DNA of 28,727 bases. Source: Priapulus caudatus (lineage: Eukaryota; Priapulida; Priapulimorpha; Priapulimorphida; Priapulidae). A program made the translations under genes and the position numbers. The stretch is taken from positions 1 through 28,727 of the forward strand of contig NW_014578753.1 of NCBI RefSeq assembly GCF_000485595.1. Direction: 5' to 3'. Of the stretch, positions 1 to 10,429 are shown one piece after another; position 1 is the first letter of the stretch, and each line of letters begins with the position of its first letter. The notes beneath the pieces are model-generated. The model ran no database searches, was not told the DNA's origin, and worked only from the letters and a program-made list of their open reading frames with translations.

Positions 1-3000
1 GAAACGCAGTCGTGTGCTCGTCTCGACCATACAAAAGTTTGTCCTTGCTGAGTGAGAATGGTCACATGTGTGCGGCAATATCAGCATGCCCTTAAGTAAA
101 CTTAGCGATAATAATTGCGCTGATCCTAAAAACTGTCCGGAAGCTAGATAGGCGTGGTTGGCGCAGGGGCCCAATTTGCACCGCCAGAGATCTTCTCTGG
201 TCGGGGCGGACGCCGGCCTGGGGTTATAACGTTCGTCCCAGGTGTTAATTGACTGGCCGTACAAAGACGCACATTTACTGGGGCGCATCTGAGGTTGGAC
301 CGCGTGAATCTGGCAAAAACCTCGGCCTAAGTCGGACCATGTGAGTTTCAAAGTCCGGAGAGTAAATGCACCACGCGTCGATATAAAGCCAGTGACATTT
401 GTGACGGAGCTCCTTAGCAGGACGTAACTCCGAGGAGTACGCCTGAAAGGGTGCGCGGTGGCATTCTTTTGGGCCATATGGTGTCCTAAAGTATTACATA
501 CAACTCGCAGCAGAGGAGATGACAAAAACAAGTTTTCGAGATATCCCTTCCTCTGGCCATGGGCGATTTGATATGTATAGCCACTTTTAAGGTCGAGTGG
601 CGTAAAAATGTAGGCCTGACTTGTTTGTAGACATCCTCGATAACTGGTAAGGATAGGTGTCTCCCCACTGTGACCGAGTTTTAACCGTCGGATAGTCGAA
701 CACATGCGAATACGCTCGCCAGTCTTTTTTCTTAACCAAGGGAGTACGCCAGATGAACCAAGTTGACAGTAGACGGGTCGGCGAATTATCCCATTCCTAA
801 CAGCTTTGTCGCACGGGTTGCTGGCGACGATGCATCTTGTTTGGCTCTGGAGCTCTACGATAGCGGTCGCGTTTTGAATGCATGGGAATTCACCAGTATT
901 TTATCTGAAATTCACAGAGCGTGCGTACACCCTAGCATGAGCGGTCTGTATTCGCAAAGTGAGTCGTCATGCGGCCAAAAGAAATTTGAGAAGCATGTGC
1001 CCCTGGCCGGGGGAATCTTTAATGTGGTCTAGCGCAGTGAGATTATACTCGAATAGCGCGGGGGGCATTAATCGGCGTGATTGCCGTGGTAAAGTCGCTA
1101 GGGTGGACGCAATGACCTGCTAATGTGGGTGAGGGTCGGTGTGTTCGATATTATAGGCAACTACAGCATATTCATGAGTCATCGAGATAGGCTCTGATCT
1201 GAGGCGATATGTCGAACGCAGCAAAGAATTCAGTGTGCCTTCGATGTGACTTCGATTATGAGGAGGCAGCTACGCATAAGGTGGGTTGCTAGCGGAAACA
1301 ACTTAAAGGCCGGGAGATCTCGCTGAACAAAGAAAGCGTACCCGGCGAAAATGGCGCGGACGCGACAGTAGCAATGATTGGCCAGAATGAGGGGGGCAAG
1401 ACAGTTGAACCGGTCCATGAATATGGCAAGTTTGAGGGTGCGGAAAGACTTAATCGCTGTACCTTGAGCGACAGTTTTCAAAAGGCGACCCAGCACTATT
1501 GGCCTAGTGCAGCACAAACCGCGGTACAATCGATGGTGACTCTATTAGCCCGAAGAGAATCGTCGGCTTTCCTATTATTGACCTGCTGCTTTAAATTCGA
1601 ACTACGTAGCATCTATGGGAGGTGGCTGATACCGTCCTAGCTAAATGCCGCAGAGTGGCGGTCGCCTGCAAGGTGCAGTCTATCGCCGTGTGACGGAAAG
1701 AAGCGTGGGCATCCATTGCTGCAAGACGGCATTGAAATTTGCACGTCGCGCGTATTGTGCGAGACGGATAGGCGGAGGGCCCATGCAGCATATCTAAGTT
1801 GTAACAATCGCTAGCCGCTGTCAATGAGTCGCGAGAACAAAAAGTAGCAATTGTGACACTGCACGGTTGGTGGCCGGAGACCCAGCGATTCGGGATCCGC
1901 TCACAGCAGACTACACTATGCTTGCTTACAAGTGTGGGGATACGGCCGGTCGCGATTGCGTCGCGAGGCGCGGCCGCCGAAAATCCATTCAAATGATTGC
2001 GAAGAGGGCAACACACACACACACTCCAACGACGGCGCTAAGTGACCTGGTTCGCCACACGCAAAACAACGAAGTGTCCGTTGTTGTTGCGTAGGGCGCC
2101 GTCGGCCGAAGGATTGAAGATGGCGCACGTTGGCGCGAAGCGATGGCCGATAAGACCTGATTCCGAACGGGTGGACGTTGATCGCGCTCCATGCGTGAGG
2201 GGGGTTGCCATCGTGGCGCGGAACGTAGGCAAGCTCTCAAGAGAGGGCGCGCGGGAAGCCTATTGGTAAACGTGTTTGGCGGGCGGTGGGCCGCCGTGTC
2301 GCGTGTCTCGGGTGTCTCATGCGGTCATGGCTGCCGACACCCTTGACAGCGACCTTGAGTAACTGAGGTGGCGCAAACTGCGCAACCCTCTCTAATGACA
2401 TCCGATGGCGGGCGTCGCATCGCGTCAACGTCCAGTAGCGTTCCGTCGTGTATTAGGTGGTCAGTGAACGCGTTCTATCGCCGACGGTTGTGTCGCCGTG
2501 CCACTAGAATGACTCTAGTACGTGTGCAGTCCGCCGCCAAGACGATACGTGCGTCGGCTTAGGCGTTGAGAGTGAGGCGATGAGCAGCAATCGCGATGTG
2601 TATGCATAACCGATCTCAAACCATCCAAAAAAAATATCGACGATGACGGCTCGAGTCTAGTGTCGATAGTAGCGGCTGGAATCGCTCGCCAATGCCGAGA
2701 GGCAGCAGCCCTGTCGCCATATGGGCGAATGTTCGCCATTATACTTGCTGGAAATTTTTAGCAGCGCGTTTCCTGGCGCATCGACCTCTCTGAGGCGCGA
2801 TCGCGGACTAGGCTATAGTTTGACAGCCTGTTCGGTAATCTCGTTCCCACAAGCAGTAGACGTGGACCTTCGACTCAAGAAGGAGGCGGCGAGAATAACT
2901 CCAGGCATGACCATGACCTCCAAGGCGTCGACAGTCCAAAAATCGCGTAACGAATCGGACTAGCGTCGCAGACACCAATTCCAACTGTCTCAATCTAAGC

Positions 3001-3470
3001 GAGACTACAGGCAAGTCTCGTCGTATGTTAATCGGACAGTGTAGCGCGTTATCGCCAGTACAATCGGCGGGACGGAAAGTCCGAGCTTCCGCGACTACGT
3101 AACCCGATGCTGTATATGTAGCTGCTGCCGATTCAACCGTATCTGGCCGCGTCAACGATTCGCTATAATAAGCGTGGGGGCCAAATCGGCTATGCTCGTA
3201 CTTGATGAGGTGCGGGCGGTGGTAGTCATAAGAAACCGCGGAGTTAAGAGCTCGTCCCCGACATGATCACAGTGTGCCGTTAAACGGCAGGACACCCAAG
3301 CGCTGCGTTCGCGTCCGCGCACCACAGCGCTCGCGATTATCAGAGCGGCCCGCACGACACCGACCGCGTCCACTGCCGTCACGGACGCCTCGTTGACTAC
3401 TACTGATACACGCAGGTACTGTAGTGTATACGATGAGTGATCGTAACTGCTGATTACCCGAGGTCCTAAG
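1..3470. other. Random-like sequence, no gene recognised
   Basis: Base composition is close to even, CpG is not depleted, and no repeat, splice-site series or protein-like frame could be recognised on either strand. The open frames present are 60-143 codons, overlap on both strands and show no known motif, as expected by chance. A short (CA)n run near 2010 and an A run near 2627 are the only simple repeats. This contrasts with the AT-rich sequence right of 5900. It may be unpolished contig-end sequence, a decayed satellite or foreign DNA; the sequence alone does not decide. Confidence 0.5.
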
Positions 3471-4789
3471 CGCATATGGGACGGAGGAGGGGCGACGGAG
3501 GATGTGGAGGATGGTTACTGAACGTCTTGCCTAGGCACGTTCCTCGGTATCTGTTGCGACCCATTCTGACGTTCGTACCCGACGCGCCGCTAAGGCATGG
3601 AAAGGGTCTGGACAGTATATGGATTGAGATAATCAACAGTCGAACTATTCACTCTCAGCGTGTAAACACCCAGCTAATACTCATTCTTCGTTAAATAGTA
3701 CCAGTCACTCCTCTCCCTCTCATGCATACAGTACACAGCTAGTGAGTGCAGTACTTAGCTACACTAACCTTATATTCTCGGGTATAAGTCTAACAATCGG
3801 CACAGCGTGTGCTTCTCAGCTACTTCTCAGCCGTGGACGTCTTGTCAGCTCGCTCTCGTGCGTGTAATCCGGCTGATTCGTCAGTCAGAATCAGTAGACG
3901 CTGAAGTAGACAGCTCGCCCTATGGCATTCGATGCGCTTTATGGCCGAGGGGTGAATCAAGCCTGTCCGAGCCTCCTGTTGAGCTTGTCCTGCCCGGTCC
4001 GTCGACGTCGTTCAGCTTACCCAAGGGCGCTTCGCTTCTATCTTGTCCTGCCCAGCACTCACGTGTATCAGTAGATCGCCTCGTCTCTACCCCAGATCCT
4101 TTCCTCGCATCCAATCCTATATTCTATTCTCGCTACGTCTTTTAGTTTTATCTAAACCGCTTCTATGTCTTCCCTTGGTCCCCTCTCTGTTGCTGTCACG
4201 GGTCTCATGCTTGTTATAACCCTGTTCTATGGGGTCCTCGGATGAGTGGCGCTGTATTGTGTAATGCAACAACATCTCGCAGTTATGACCACTTGAAATT
4301 AAGTCATTCGTTCCTATCTTCCTTAGTCCTCCGCCTGTATTGGCACTTAAGAACGCGCTAGATCTTCTTTCTTTTTTATTCTCTTCGGCCTTGTGATACG
4401 CCGTTACGAGGATCTTGGTTCTTCATCTCATGTGGCTCGTCTCCGCTCCCTAACCGTTCCTGGTTTCCTTACGTTTTCTGTTCGTGCCGCCTCGTGCCGC
4501 CGGTCTGCCTTCGAGTCTCGCGATCGTCTTGCCCTTCCTCTCCGCTGCTGCGCGCGATCATAACCGCTTCCCTTCGGCTCTCCCTCGCTCTTGCCTGGTG
4601 TGTTCTCTATACCCACAGCGGCCTGACCTTGCTCGCGCTCCTGTCCTTCCCGCGCTCCTGCGGTCGCTGCGTCTCCGTACTGTGCCCATACTTTTGTTGC
4701 ACTCAATCCCCCTCGGGAATCATGTGTGTTTGCTTAGTGCCCCGCGTCTATTTTTGGGTGTCCAACAGTTCCTCCATATTTATCTAACG
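3471..4789. other. Pyrimidine-rich transition zone, no gene
   Basis: The + strand becomes strongly C/T-rich, most clearly at 4340-4720. A 12-base word, CTTGTCCTGCCC, occurs at 3984 and again at 4042, 58 bases apart, close to the period of the tandem repeat that follows. A 112-codon frame at 3807-4145 has no recognisable domain and is probably chance. Confidence 0.4.
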
Positions 4790-5400
4790 ATTAAGGTCAC
4801 TCCACCTCCGGTCATACCCTCTTCACGGACGTCACAGGCAATTCATAAGCGTTAACGGTCACTAAACCCCGGTCTCCACCATCAGGCGTCAACAAACCAA
4901 TACAAAACCGTATTAAGGTCACTAGACCGCCGGCTTACACGCGCAGGCATTGTACCATGCCTTCGTGACTGTGAAGCCGTGCCCCAATTGCGTCCCTCAT
5001 GTGTGACGCACTAATATTCCAGATATGAAAGCAATACCGCTGCCCCTCTAATTGGACCCTCACGTGTAGCGCACAGTACTGCCAGGATATGAAGCGAATT
5101 TGAAGCCGCCACTCTAATTGGCCGTCCCTCATGGTGCCGCGCCAACATTCCAGATATTCAAACGCGTCAGGCGCAATACCTGGATGCGGATGGCGTCGCC
5201 ACACCATCGGGCCCATATCGGCTGCGCCTCACAATATCGCGCTGATGAATATCCTTCATACGCTATGCGCCTACACCTAATTAGGCCGCCATATTAGCAG
5301 GGCATATTGCGCCGTAATATCTATGCGCTATGCCCGCCACACTTAATTAGGCCCGTATAGGCAGGGGCATATTGCCGCGTTGAATATCTATGCGCTATTA
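4790..5400. repeat. Degenerate ~60-66 bp tandem repeat
   Basis: GGTCAC recurs at 4795, 4857 and 4917 (62 and 60 bases apart). AATTG followed by a CCCTCA-type word recurs at 4986, 5050 and 5116 (64 and 66 apart). TAATTAG followed by a GCATATTGC-type word and ATCTATGCGCTAT recurs at 5278 and 5344 (66 apart). The units are diverged, and the similar spacing suggests one minisatellite family that changes along the array. No protein is supported here. Confidence 0.65.
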
Positions 5401-5459
5401 CCTCCGTACTGCGCTCGGCAGGGGGGTGGAATTAGTCGAGCATCTATTAGCCTGTAACG

Positions 5460-5771
5460 CTTGTGCACGTTACATATGTGGGCTGCGTGTGGTGCACGCC
5501 ACATGTACGTTCACGCGCATGCACGCAGCACACGCATGCACACATTCACGCCGTAACGTGCCACTACGCTCCACGTCCACCACGCACGCCACAACCGCCC
5601 AGCCAACACACCACGACGCACATGCGCGCCACACACACACACACTACACACACTAACACACACCCGAACACATTTCACACACACTCATACCACTTAATTC
5701 ACACTCACACACACACCACGCGCGCGCGCGACGCACACAACACACACTACACGCGCGCGCCCACAACACAC

Positions 5772-5802
<31 letters not shown>

Positions 5803-5895
5803 ACGACACACACACACACACACACACACACAGGCACACACACGTACACACACGCCGCACACACACACATACACACACACACACACATCACCACA
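5460..5895. repeat. (CA)n microsatellite with CG-rich interruptions
   Basis: Purity rises from left to right: scattered CA and CACG words at 5460-5620, then nearly pure CA runs at 5774-5890, including alternating CG runs near 5718-5730 and 5750-5760. It ends sharply near 5895. The long frames here on both strands (His/Thr-rich on +, Cys/Val-rich on -) are translations of the repeat, not genes. Alternating purine-pyrimidine tracts like this can adopt Z-DNA. Confidence 0.9.
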
Positions 5896-6400
5896 TCACA
5901 CGCAGATACATTAGCACAACTTTTACAGCATTACATACTCGTTTACAGTTTTACATGCCAAATCTCTGTTGTATGTTGCTACCAGCGATTATCGCTACAC
6001 ACTCGTGCTTCGCGAGTGTGAATGACGATTCTGAACACTCCTAATGGAGCGTGAGCCATACGCATTGAGTCAAGTGTTTTTGGGTACGGTGCAAATTACT
6101 GTGCATCGATGTGCCACATGCTATCGGAACTCGTTTTCTTCGTTTTCGGAAACGTACTAATACATAATTACTCGCAACACGCGTAGGACTACGTAAATCG
6201 GTGCATAGTACAATTCATTGCATTCATGGTTAATAGTTACACAAACCTTTGTCATACTCTCAGTGAGGTTTGAACAAAATTATTTTCCAATAACACGCCA
6301 CGATAACAGCCAAGCGTTTTTAATTACAAAAAGCTCTTATTTCATGGTTAGATTGTGCGAATTTTGTATTTTTTATGCCGGTTTTTATACACCAGTGTAG
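5896..6400. other. Unique AT-rich spacer
   Basis: Ordinary AT-rich sequence between the microsatellite and the first inverted-repeat element. I saw no splice-site series, RNA gene or recognisable protein. A 60-codon frame at 6218-6400 has no motif. Confidence 0.5.
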
Positions 6401-6595
6401 AGCGCTCCGCTAAGATCTTAGCACTGCTAAGGAGCTCGCCGCTTAACAGTTGTTCCGCTAAAGTGCGGTAAAAAGCGAGCGACTTTAGCGAACGGAGATT
6501 CGTGAAACGCGTCCTCCGCTATTTAGCGGACAACTCGGGAGTTAGCGGAGGAGATAGCGGAAAATATAGCGAACGGAGCTTCGTGAAACGCGCCC
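6401..6595. repeat. Small palindrome-rich repeat next to the left TIR
   Basis: Rich in TCCGCTA and TAGCGGA words that pair with each other, for example a 7-base stem with a 2-base loop at 6515-6530. The sequence AGCGAACGGAG-A/C-TTCGTGAAACGCG occurs twice (about 6487 and 6569). The block ends where the TIR subrepeats begin. It resembles a small non-autonomous insertion, but I could not define matching ends or a target duplication. Confidence 0.5.
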
Positions 6596-6882
6596 CTGAT
6601 AACAGCAGGCGACTGCTAGCTTCCTGCTAAAACTCCCCGTATGCAGACCACCAACCGGTTTTATGAGGGCTGCATTATAGCAGCCCTGATAACAGCGGGC
6701 GACTGCTAACTTCCTGCTAAAACTCCCCCTATGCAAATCACCAACAGGGTTTTATGAGGGCTGCATTATAGCAGCCCTGATAACATCGCGCGACTGCTAA
6801 CTTCCTGCTAAAACAGACTGTTTCCTTGCCCCATGCAGTCACAAGATCAACGTTAAAAATGCTTGCTATGGAAACGATAAAC
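6596..6882 (-). repeat. Left terminal inverted repeat
   Basis: Holds about two and a half units of the ~90 bp subrepeat in reverse orientation relative to the right end (CTGATAACAG... AACTCCCC... CCAACCGGTTTTATGAGGGC). These are followed by an inner segment from about 6812 to 6882 that pairs with 18101-18172. The match ends at GATAAAC. A translated frame across these repeats (6542-6736, -) is not a gene. Confidence 0.8.
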
Positions 6883-6898
6883 AGCACGCGTAAAAAAC

Positions 6899-6904
6899 TT
6901 TATT
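6899..6904 (-). promoter_or_regulatory. Possible poly(A) signal for the leftward gene
   Basis: AATAAA on the - strand, just inside the left TIR and downstream of the last recognised exon of the leftward gene. Position and orientation fit, but the hexamer is short and could be chance. Confidence 0.35.
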
Positions 6905-7139
6905 GATTTTAAAAGCATATTTGTTTATAACCGCGAGAATATTGTGTACGATAAGTTGCTGAACTTGCATGAATTAAGTGGCAAAAGTGAGAACTGAAAC
7001 GTAATTTACAGTACGTACTATAAAAGCTCATATAAACCTCCTACATCTTCGTACTGCATATTTTTCTTACAGTTCATGGCCAAGTTGAGCACGCACACAC
7101 ACGCACACAAATGTATAGTACTGTATACTATAAACATAC

Positions 7140-7377
7140 TTCTTTGAATACGTTGAGTTCAACCAGCAAGAATGCCATACTGATCACATATCTGTTTTTG
7201 TTTTCACGTGATGTATGTCCATCTGTATGTGTAGTCTATCTCTCAGTTTGTCCTTATTGGTGACAAGTACTTCCAGAATCAGGTTTATTGTTAGGTTCGA
7301 GTCATGTGGATACTGGTTGACATCGATGAAGACATGGAGCCTAATACCTCCTTCAGTGTTTGCGTGGAACAGGCATC
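7140..7377 (-). CDS. PHDSN / RENKN exon of transposase-like gene
   Basis: Encodes LHVFIDVNQYPHDSNLTINL and LRDRLHIQMD, then, after a one-base frameshift near 7217, SRENKNRYVISMAFLLVELN ending VFKE before a GTATGT donor. The QMDN..RENKN block holds the likely second catalytic Asp. The incoming phase (1) matches the previous exon. No following exon was found in the ~250 bases before the TIR, so the C-terminal third of the protein is missing or unrecognisable. Confidence 0.82.
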
Positions 7378-7465
7378 CTTACTTTGTAAAAACGAAATAC
7401 ATAGTATTATTATCTAGTAATACAAGGTTACGTTTGTAGCTACGCATGGTCTGTATGAAACTCTT

Positions 7466-8237
7466 AAGCCTTGTCTATACGAAGTTTTTCTTATCCCGGG
7501 TTACACAGTCTCGGGTTAGCTTAATCCTAGTTAAGACATGCGCAGCGTCTATACGAGCACCACCCGCTCAATGCTTGAGCGGTTCTGACACGTAAGTATC
7601 GCATTGTATATACGCATCGATGTAAATACGCAGTTACTATTGCCGCATATCGCAGGGTTAAGGAACTATGCGCTATCTCAGGTTAACACCGTCTGTAGCG
7701 ACGCTATTCCGAGACAGATCTTAACTCGGGTTAGCTTAGCCCCCCTCACATCACGAGGTTAAACTAACCCGGGTTAAGGCTTAACCGTGGCTCTCTTAAC
7801 CTGAGATTAGCACGCGTGTAAATGCTTATACCGCGATAAAAATCCTCGTATAGACGAGACTTTACATCATCTACACGAAGAAATTTGTCTCGGCTTAAGC
7901 GTCTTGTTACATCGTCTACACGAGGAAATTTGTCTCGGCTTAAGCGTCTTATTACATCGTCTACACGAGGAAATTTGTCTCGGCTTAAGCGTCTATACGA
8001 GGTCTTAACTCGGGTTAAGCTAACCCAGGTTAAGCTAACCCGGGTTAAGCTTTAATCCGAGTTAGCTTCACCCCGCTCGATAAGGGGGTTATGCTAACCC
8101 GAGATAAGACTCGGGTAGACGCGCGCGAAATCGTTAACTCGAGTTAAGCGGTAGTCGCATACCGCAGTCAACACCGCCTCCCGCTAGCTGCCGTTAACTT
8201 AACTCGGGTCAAGACAAACTCCGTGTAGACGAGGCTT
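7466..8237. mobile_element. Nested non-autonomous inverted-repeat element (MITE-like)
   Basis: The two ends pair over about 37 bases (7466-7502 with 8201-8237, about 30 matches). The interior is packed with TTAACCCGGGTTA-type palindromes and GTCTAYACGAGG words, some in tandem. No coding potential. It lies in an intron of the leftward gene. No target duplication is clear. I cannot assign a superfamily. Confidence 0.7.
7862..7996. repeat. Three tandem copies of a 45 bp unit
   Basis: TTACATC followed by CTACACGAGGAAATTTGTC and CGGCTTAAGCGTC begins at 7862, 7907 and 7952, an exact 45-base period. The second and third copies are almost identical, and the first has two or three substitutions. The unit contains the same end-like words as the TIR of the surrounding element. 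Confidence 0.85.
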
Positions 8238-8252
8238 CTATATATTTCGTAC

Positions 8253-8422
8253 CTGTCAAATGTGTGCCCAGTTTGTATAAATTGCTGGTGACTTTGTCAT
8301 CTTGTGCAAAGTGTGGAATGTCCGTTTTTGATTGGTCCATTCCATCAATAATTAGGCAGTTTTAATCTGAATCATTTTGCCTTGCGCTGCTCCTTGCTCG
8401 ATGATAGTATTTTCTCATCCAG
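8253..8422 (-). CDS. DGMDQ exon of transposase-like gene
   Basis: Acceptor TTGTTTTAG, donor ACAG|GTACGA, 170 bases. Encodes RKYYHRARSSARQND, then a TAA stop at 8362-8364, then NCLIIDGMDQSKTDIPHF and NLYKLGTHLTG. IIDGMDQSKT is the most diagnostic motif of the family and probably contains the first catalytic Asp. The open frame on both sides of the stop and matching phases at both ends argue that the stop is a lesion, not an exon border. Confidence 0.85.
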
Positions 8423-9391
8423 CTAAAACAAATTTTTACTAGGTTTATTGTTGGAATACATTATGCATATATACCGATCACTAGATGCACACTTAGAATT
8501 ATTTTTTGCAGAATAATAAAATTGTATGCTGTACGTGTGTCACTGTTGCATATCAACAGACATTTACAATATAGCAAATGGCCTGCGCGTAACGAGTTCT
8601 TTTGTTGTGAAACAAGTTTGGTATCTAAACGTTGCTGCTGCGTTCCGCTGCTGCACCCTTAAACTTGACGTACGTCGTCTATATGCGTGGATACGCTATT
8701 TTTAAACGTGCGTTCACGCAATACAAATAATATTAGGGCAAGCCAGTCGAGGCTACCAGCCAAAATTGAAACTAGGTAGCAATTAAGCTTAGAGATAGTG
8801 AATATGGGGATTAAGTTATCCAATAACCTAGAGAACTGTGTTTTCTATAGCTACTCATGTAATGAAATAAACGTACCATAAATATCATATAGCACATCAT
8901 GTTATATGATATCTATGTAAACGTACACTGGGCCGTTCGTTACGCCAGAAATGCATGGCAGATTTCCGTTTTGTACTCCGCGTACAGACTGCATTTGATA
9001 TTGTATTAAAGTAGCGCGCGCCAAATTTTCGCAGTGTATACACGTTATTCCGCTCTCTCTATGCAGTCTGTACGCTACGAGTTGGCGCGCGCCAGTTTAA
9101 TACCATATCTAATTTTGCAGTCAGGTGTTATAGGTAGTGTTTCTTAATTGCCAATGACTCAGTTCTACATGTGAGATTGAGAAAGTGCAACAGTGTTAGT
9201 GCAGCAGTAAAGATACTATTTACTGTTTGCACGTTTTGACTCAAAAACAAACTGACTCAAAAGCAAATCTGCTTTTAAATGTATACCCAATCCCACGTAT
9301 ACTTTCAGTAGATCTACATGTACCGGTATTCTAGCAAGGAGGGTGCGAAGTGAGCGACAGGTCCACTATAGTCAAGTTTATATTTACTTAC
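8423..9391. other. Intron of the transposase-like gene
   Basis: AT-rich, with no open frame resembling the neighbouring exons. It contains the interleaved inverted repeats at 8980-9108. Confidence 0.55.
8980..9108. repeat. Two interleaved inverted repeats
   Basis: GCGTACAGACTGCAT (8980-8994) pairs perfectly with 9061-9075. A 27-base arm (8998-9024) with core GCGCGCGCCAA pairs with 9082-9108 at 24 of 27 positions. The order is A-B-A'-B', so both stems cannot form as simple nested hairpins on one strand. Confidence 0.8.
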
Positions 9392-9513
9392 TCCACTTGA
9401 AGCTTGTGTTGAGCTATTACTTCACCAAATGCTTGTCTCTGGTGCGTTGTGGCAGATGCTTGACAGTCAACCTTCAACTTCACGCAGGTATTGCATACAG
9501 CAAAAGTTGATGG
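9392..9513 (-). CDS. Zinc-ribbon-like exon of transposase-like gene
   Basis: Acceptor TTATTTCAG, strong donor GTAAGTA. It is 122 bases, open throughout, and begins PSTFAVCNTCVKLKVDC. The C-x2-C-x2-L-K arrangement is the recognisable Cys motif of the family, followed by a helical His/Gln-rich stretch ending QHKLQV. It leaves phase 2, which the exon at 8253-8422 accepts. Confidence 0.8.
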
Positions 9514-9665
9514 CTGAAATAATAGACATTGAAAAAAAGAGTATGTAGATTGTAGATTAATCACACTAAATACCGTAACACAAAGCTATCAACATACCAT
9601 AAGCTTTGACGATAAATTGGTATCAGCTTTAGATCAGCTTAGAAAGACTAGAAAGTTTTGATTAC

Positions 9666-9976
9666 CTTGCCAATCTTATACTGGGGAAAGTCTTTTTCCA
9701 TATATCTCTAGCAGATATTCATATGCGATGTGGTCCTTGATATTCTTCTGTTCCATCTCATCTTTGTACTTCTTCCACAAGCTCAGTTTTGTATAGCAGT
9801 AAGGCAGATAAATAGTATCATCATTTGGCATGTAATCACCCATCCTTTTAAAAGTTTTTGCCATCCACGCATTTGCTTTTGTTGTTTTCCTTCTGCATTT
9901 TCCCTTGCCAACGTTTTCATGAATTACGGTGACTAGTGGTGTGTCATTTCTTACCCTCCTCAAGCAGTCATCGTAT
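9666..9976 (-). CDS. Exon of transposase-like gene
   Basis: The acceptor GTCACAG ends at 9977 and the donor AAG|GTAATC begins at 9665. It encodes YDDCLRRVRNDT, then VIHENVGKGK and MGDYMPNDDTIYLPYCYTK, the conserved block upstream of the zinc ribbon in this family. The frame shifts by one base in the five-A run at 9693-9697. With that base discounted, the exon ends with a FPQYKIGK-like sequence, which is what relatives show, and in phase with the next exon. A homopolymer miscount is therefore a likely cause. Confidence 0.75.
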
Positions 9977-10100
9977 CTGTGACTTTAAACGCTGTGACTT
10001 TAAATGCTGTGCTTTAATGCTGTGCTTTTAAGCTTAAATGCTGTGCTTTAATGCTGCGCTTTAAATGCTTTAGACGCGTGACTTTAAATGCTGTGCTTTT
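9977..10100. repeat. Short tandem repeat filling an intron
   Basis: Repeats of a ~13-17 base unit around TTTAAATGCTGTGC with length variants. On the - strand the unit includes AAAGTCACAG, which is also the 3' splice site of the exon ending at 9976, so the array appears to have grown at an intron/exon border. Confidence 0.75.
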
Positions 10101-10102
10101 CG

Positions 10103-10310
10103 CAAAAAGCATGCGAACATAGTTTCTTGGCACACAGACAGAGTTGTGTGTTTAGAACCGGCTTGTCTAATTTCCAGTCATATGCTGCATTTGAGCAATC
10201 CTTTATAACAGTCACCAAGTGCTGTAACTGAGCTGCTTCAGAGTTATAGTGGACAGAAAGAGCTGCTTGAGAGAAAGCTGCATGATCATTATACGCTAGA
10301 ATAGTCAGCA
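10103..10310 (-). CDS. Upstream exon of transposase-like gene (tentative)
   Basis: An open - strand stretch encodes residues including NSEAAQLQHLVTVIKDC and LNTQLCLCAKKLCSHAFCEK. The Cys-rich end sits where this family usually has a short Cys motif before the R-Y-D-D segment. The start has not been fixed. The exon runs into the short tandem repeat at 9977-10100, which occupies the intron. Another - strand piece near 10509-10570 with Cys residues and a GTAATG donor could be an earlier exon, but support is weak. Confidence 0.45.
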
Positions 10311-10429
10311 GTTCTGACCGTTATGTGTTCATGCGCATTCTTGTACGCACCAGTTACAATAATACCTAACCAGTAAATAACCATGCAGTTCTAGATCTAT
10401 TGTTTGACGGCCAGTTTCGCCCCCGCTAT

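Larger units (their letters stand above)
7140..10310 (-). pseudogene. Transposase-like gene (DGMDQ / RENKN family), broken and probably 3'-truncated
   Basis: Five exon pieces read leftward in one family order. They are an N-terminal Cys-rich piece, a segment with a MGDYMPN... LPYCYTK pattern, a C-x2-C-x2-LK zinc-ribbon-like piece (VCNTCVKLK), IIDGMDQSKTDIPHF, and PHDSNLTIN... LHIQMD ... SRENKNRYV. This matches a large family of transposon-related proteins in cnidarians and other eukaryotes, related in my judgement to DUF7869-type proteins. The Asp in DGMDQ and the Asp in QMD look like the first two acids of an RNase H-like active site (inference). The expected C-terminal part, with a GHTHED-like motif carrying the third acid, is not found before the TIR. 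Damage seen: an in-frame TAA at 8362-8364 and single-base frameshifts near 9693-9697 and 7217. Donor and acceptor phases agree at three of the four joints, which supports the exon model. A separate repeat (7466-8237) sits in the last intron. Confidence 0.8.

Noticed and set aside
1591-2022. 143-codon - strand frame
   Set aside because: No motif, in random-like sequence with overlapping frames on both strands; chance is the simpler explanation.
3807-4145. 112-codon + frame
   Set aside because: Ser/Pro-rich from pyrimidine bias, overlapped by a - frame, no recognisable domain.
5463-6044. 193-codon + frame rich in His and Thr, and Cys/Val frames on the - strand
   Set aside because: These are translations of the (CA)n microsatellite in different frames.
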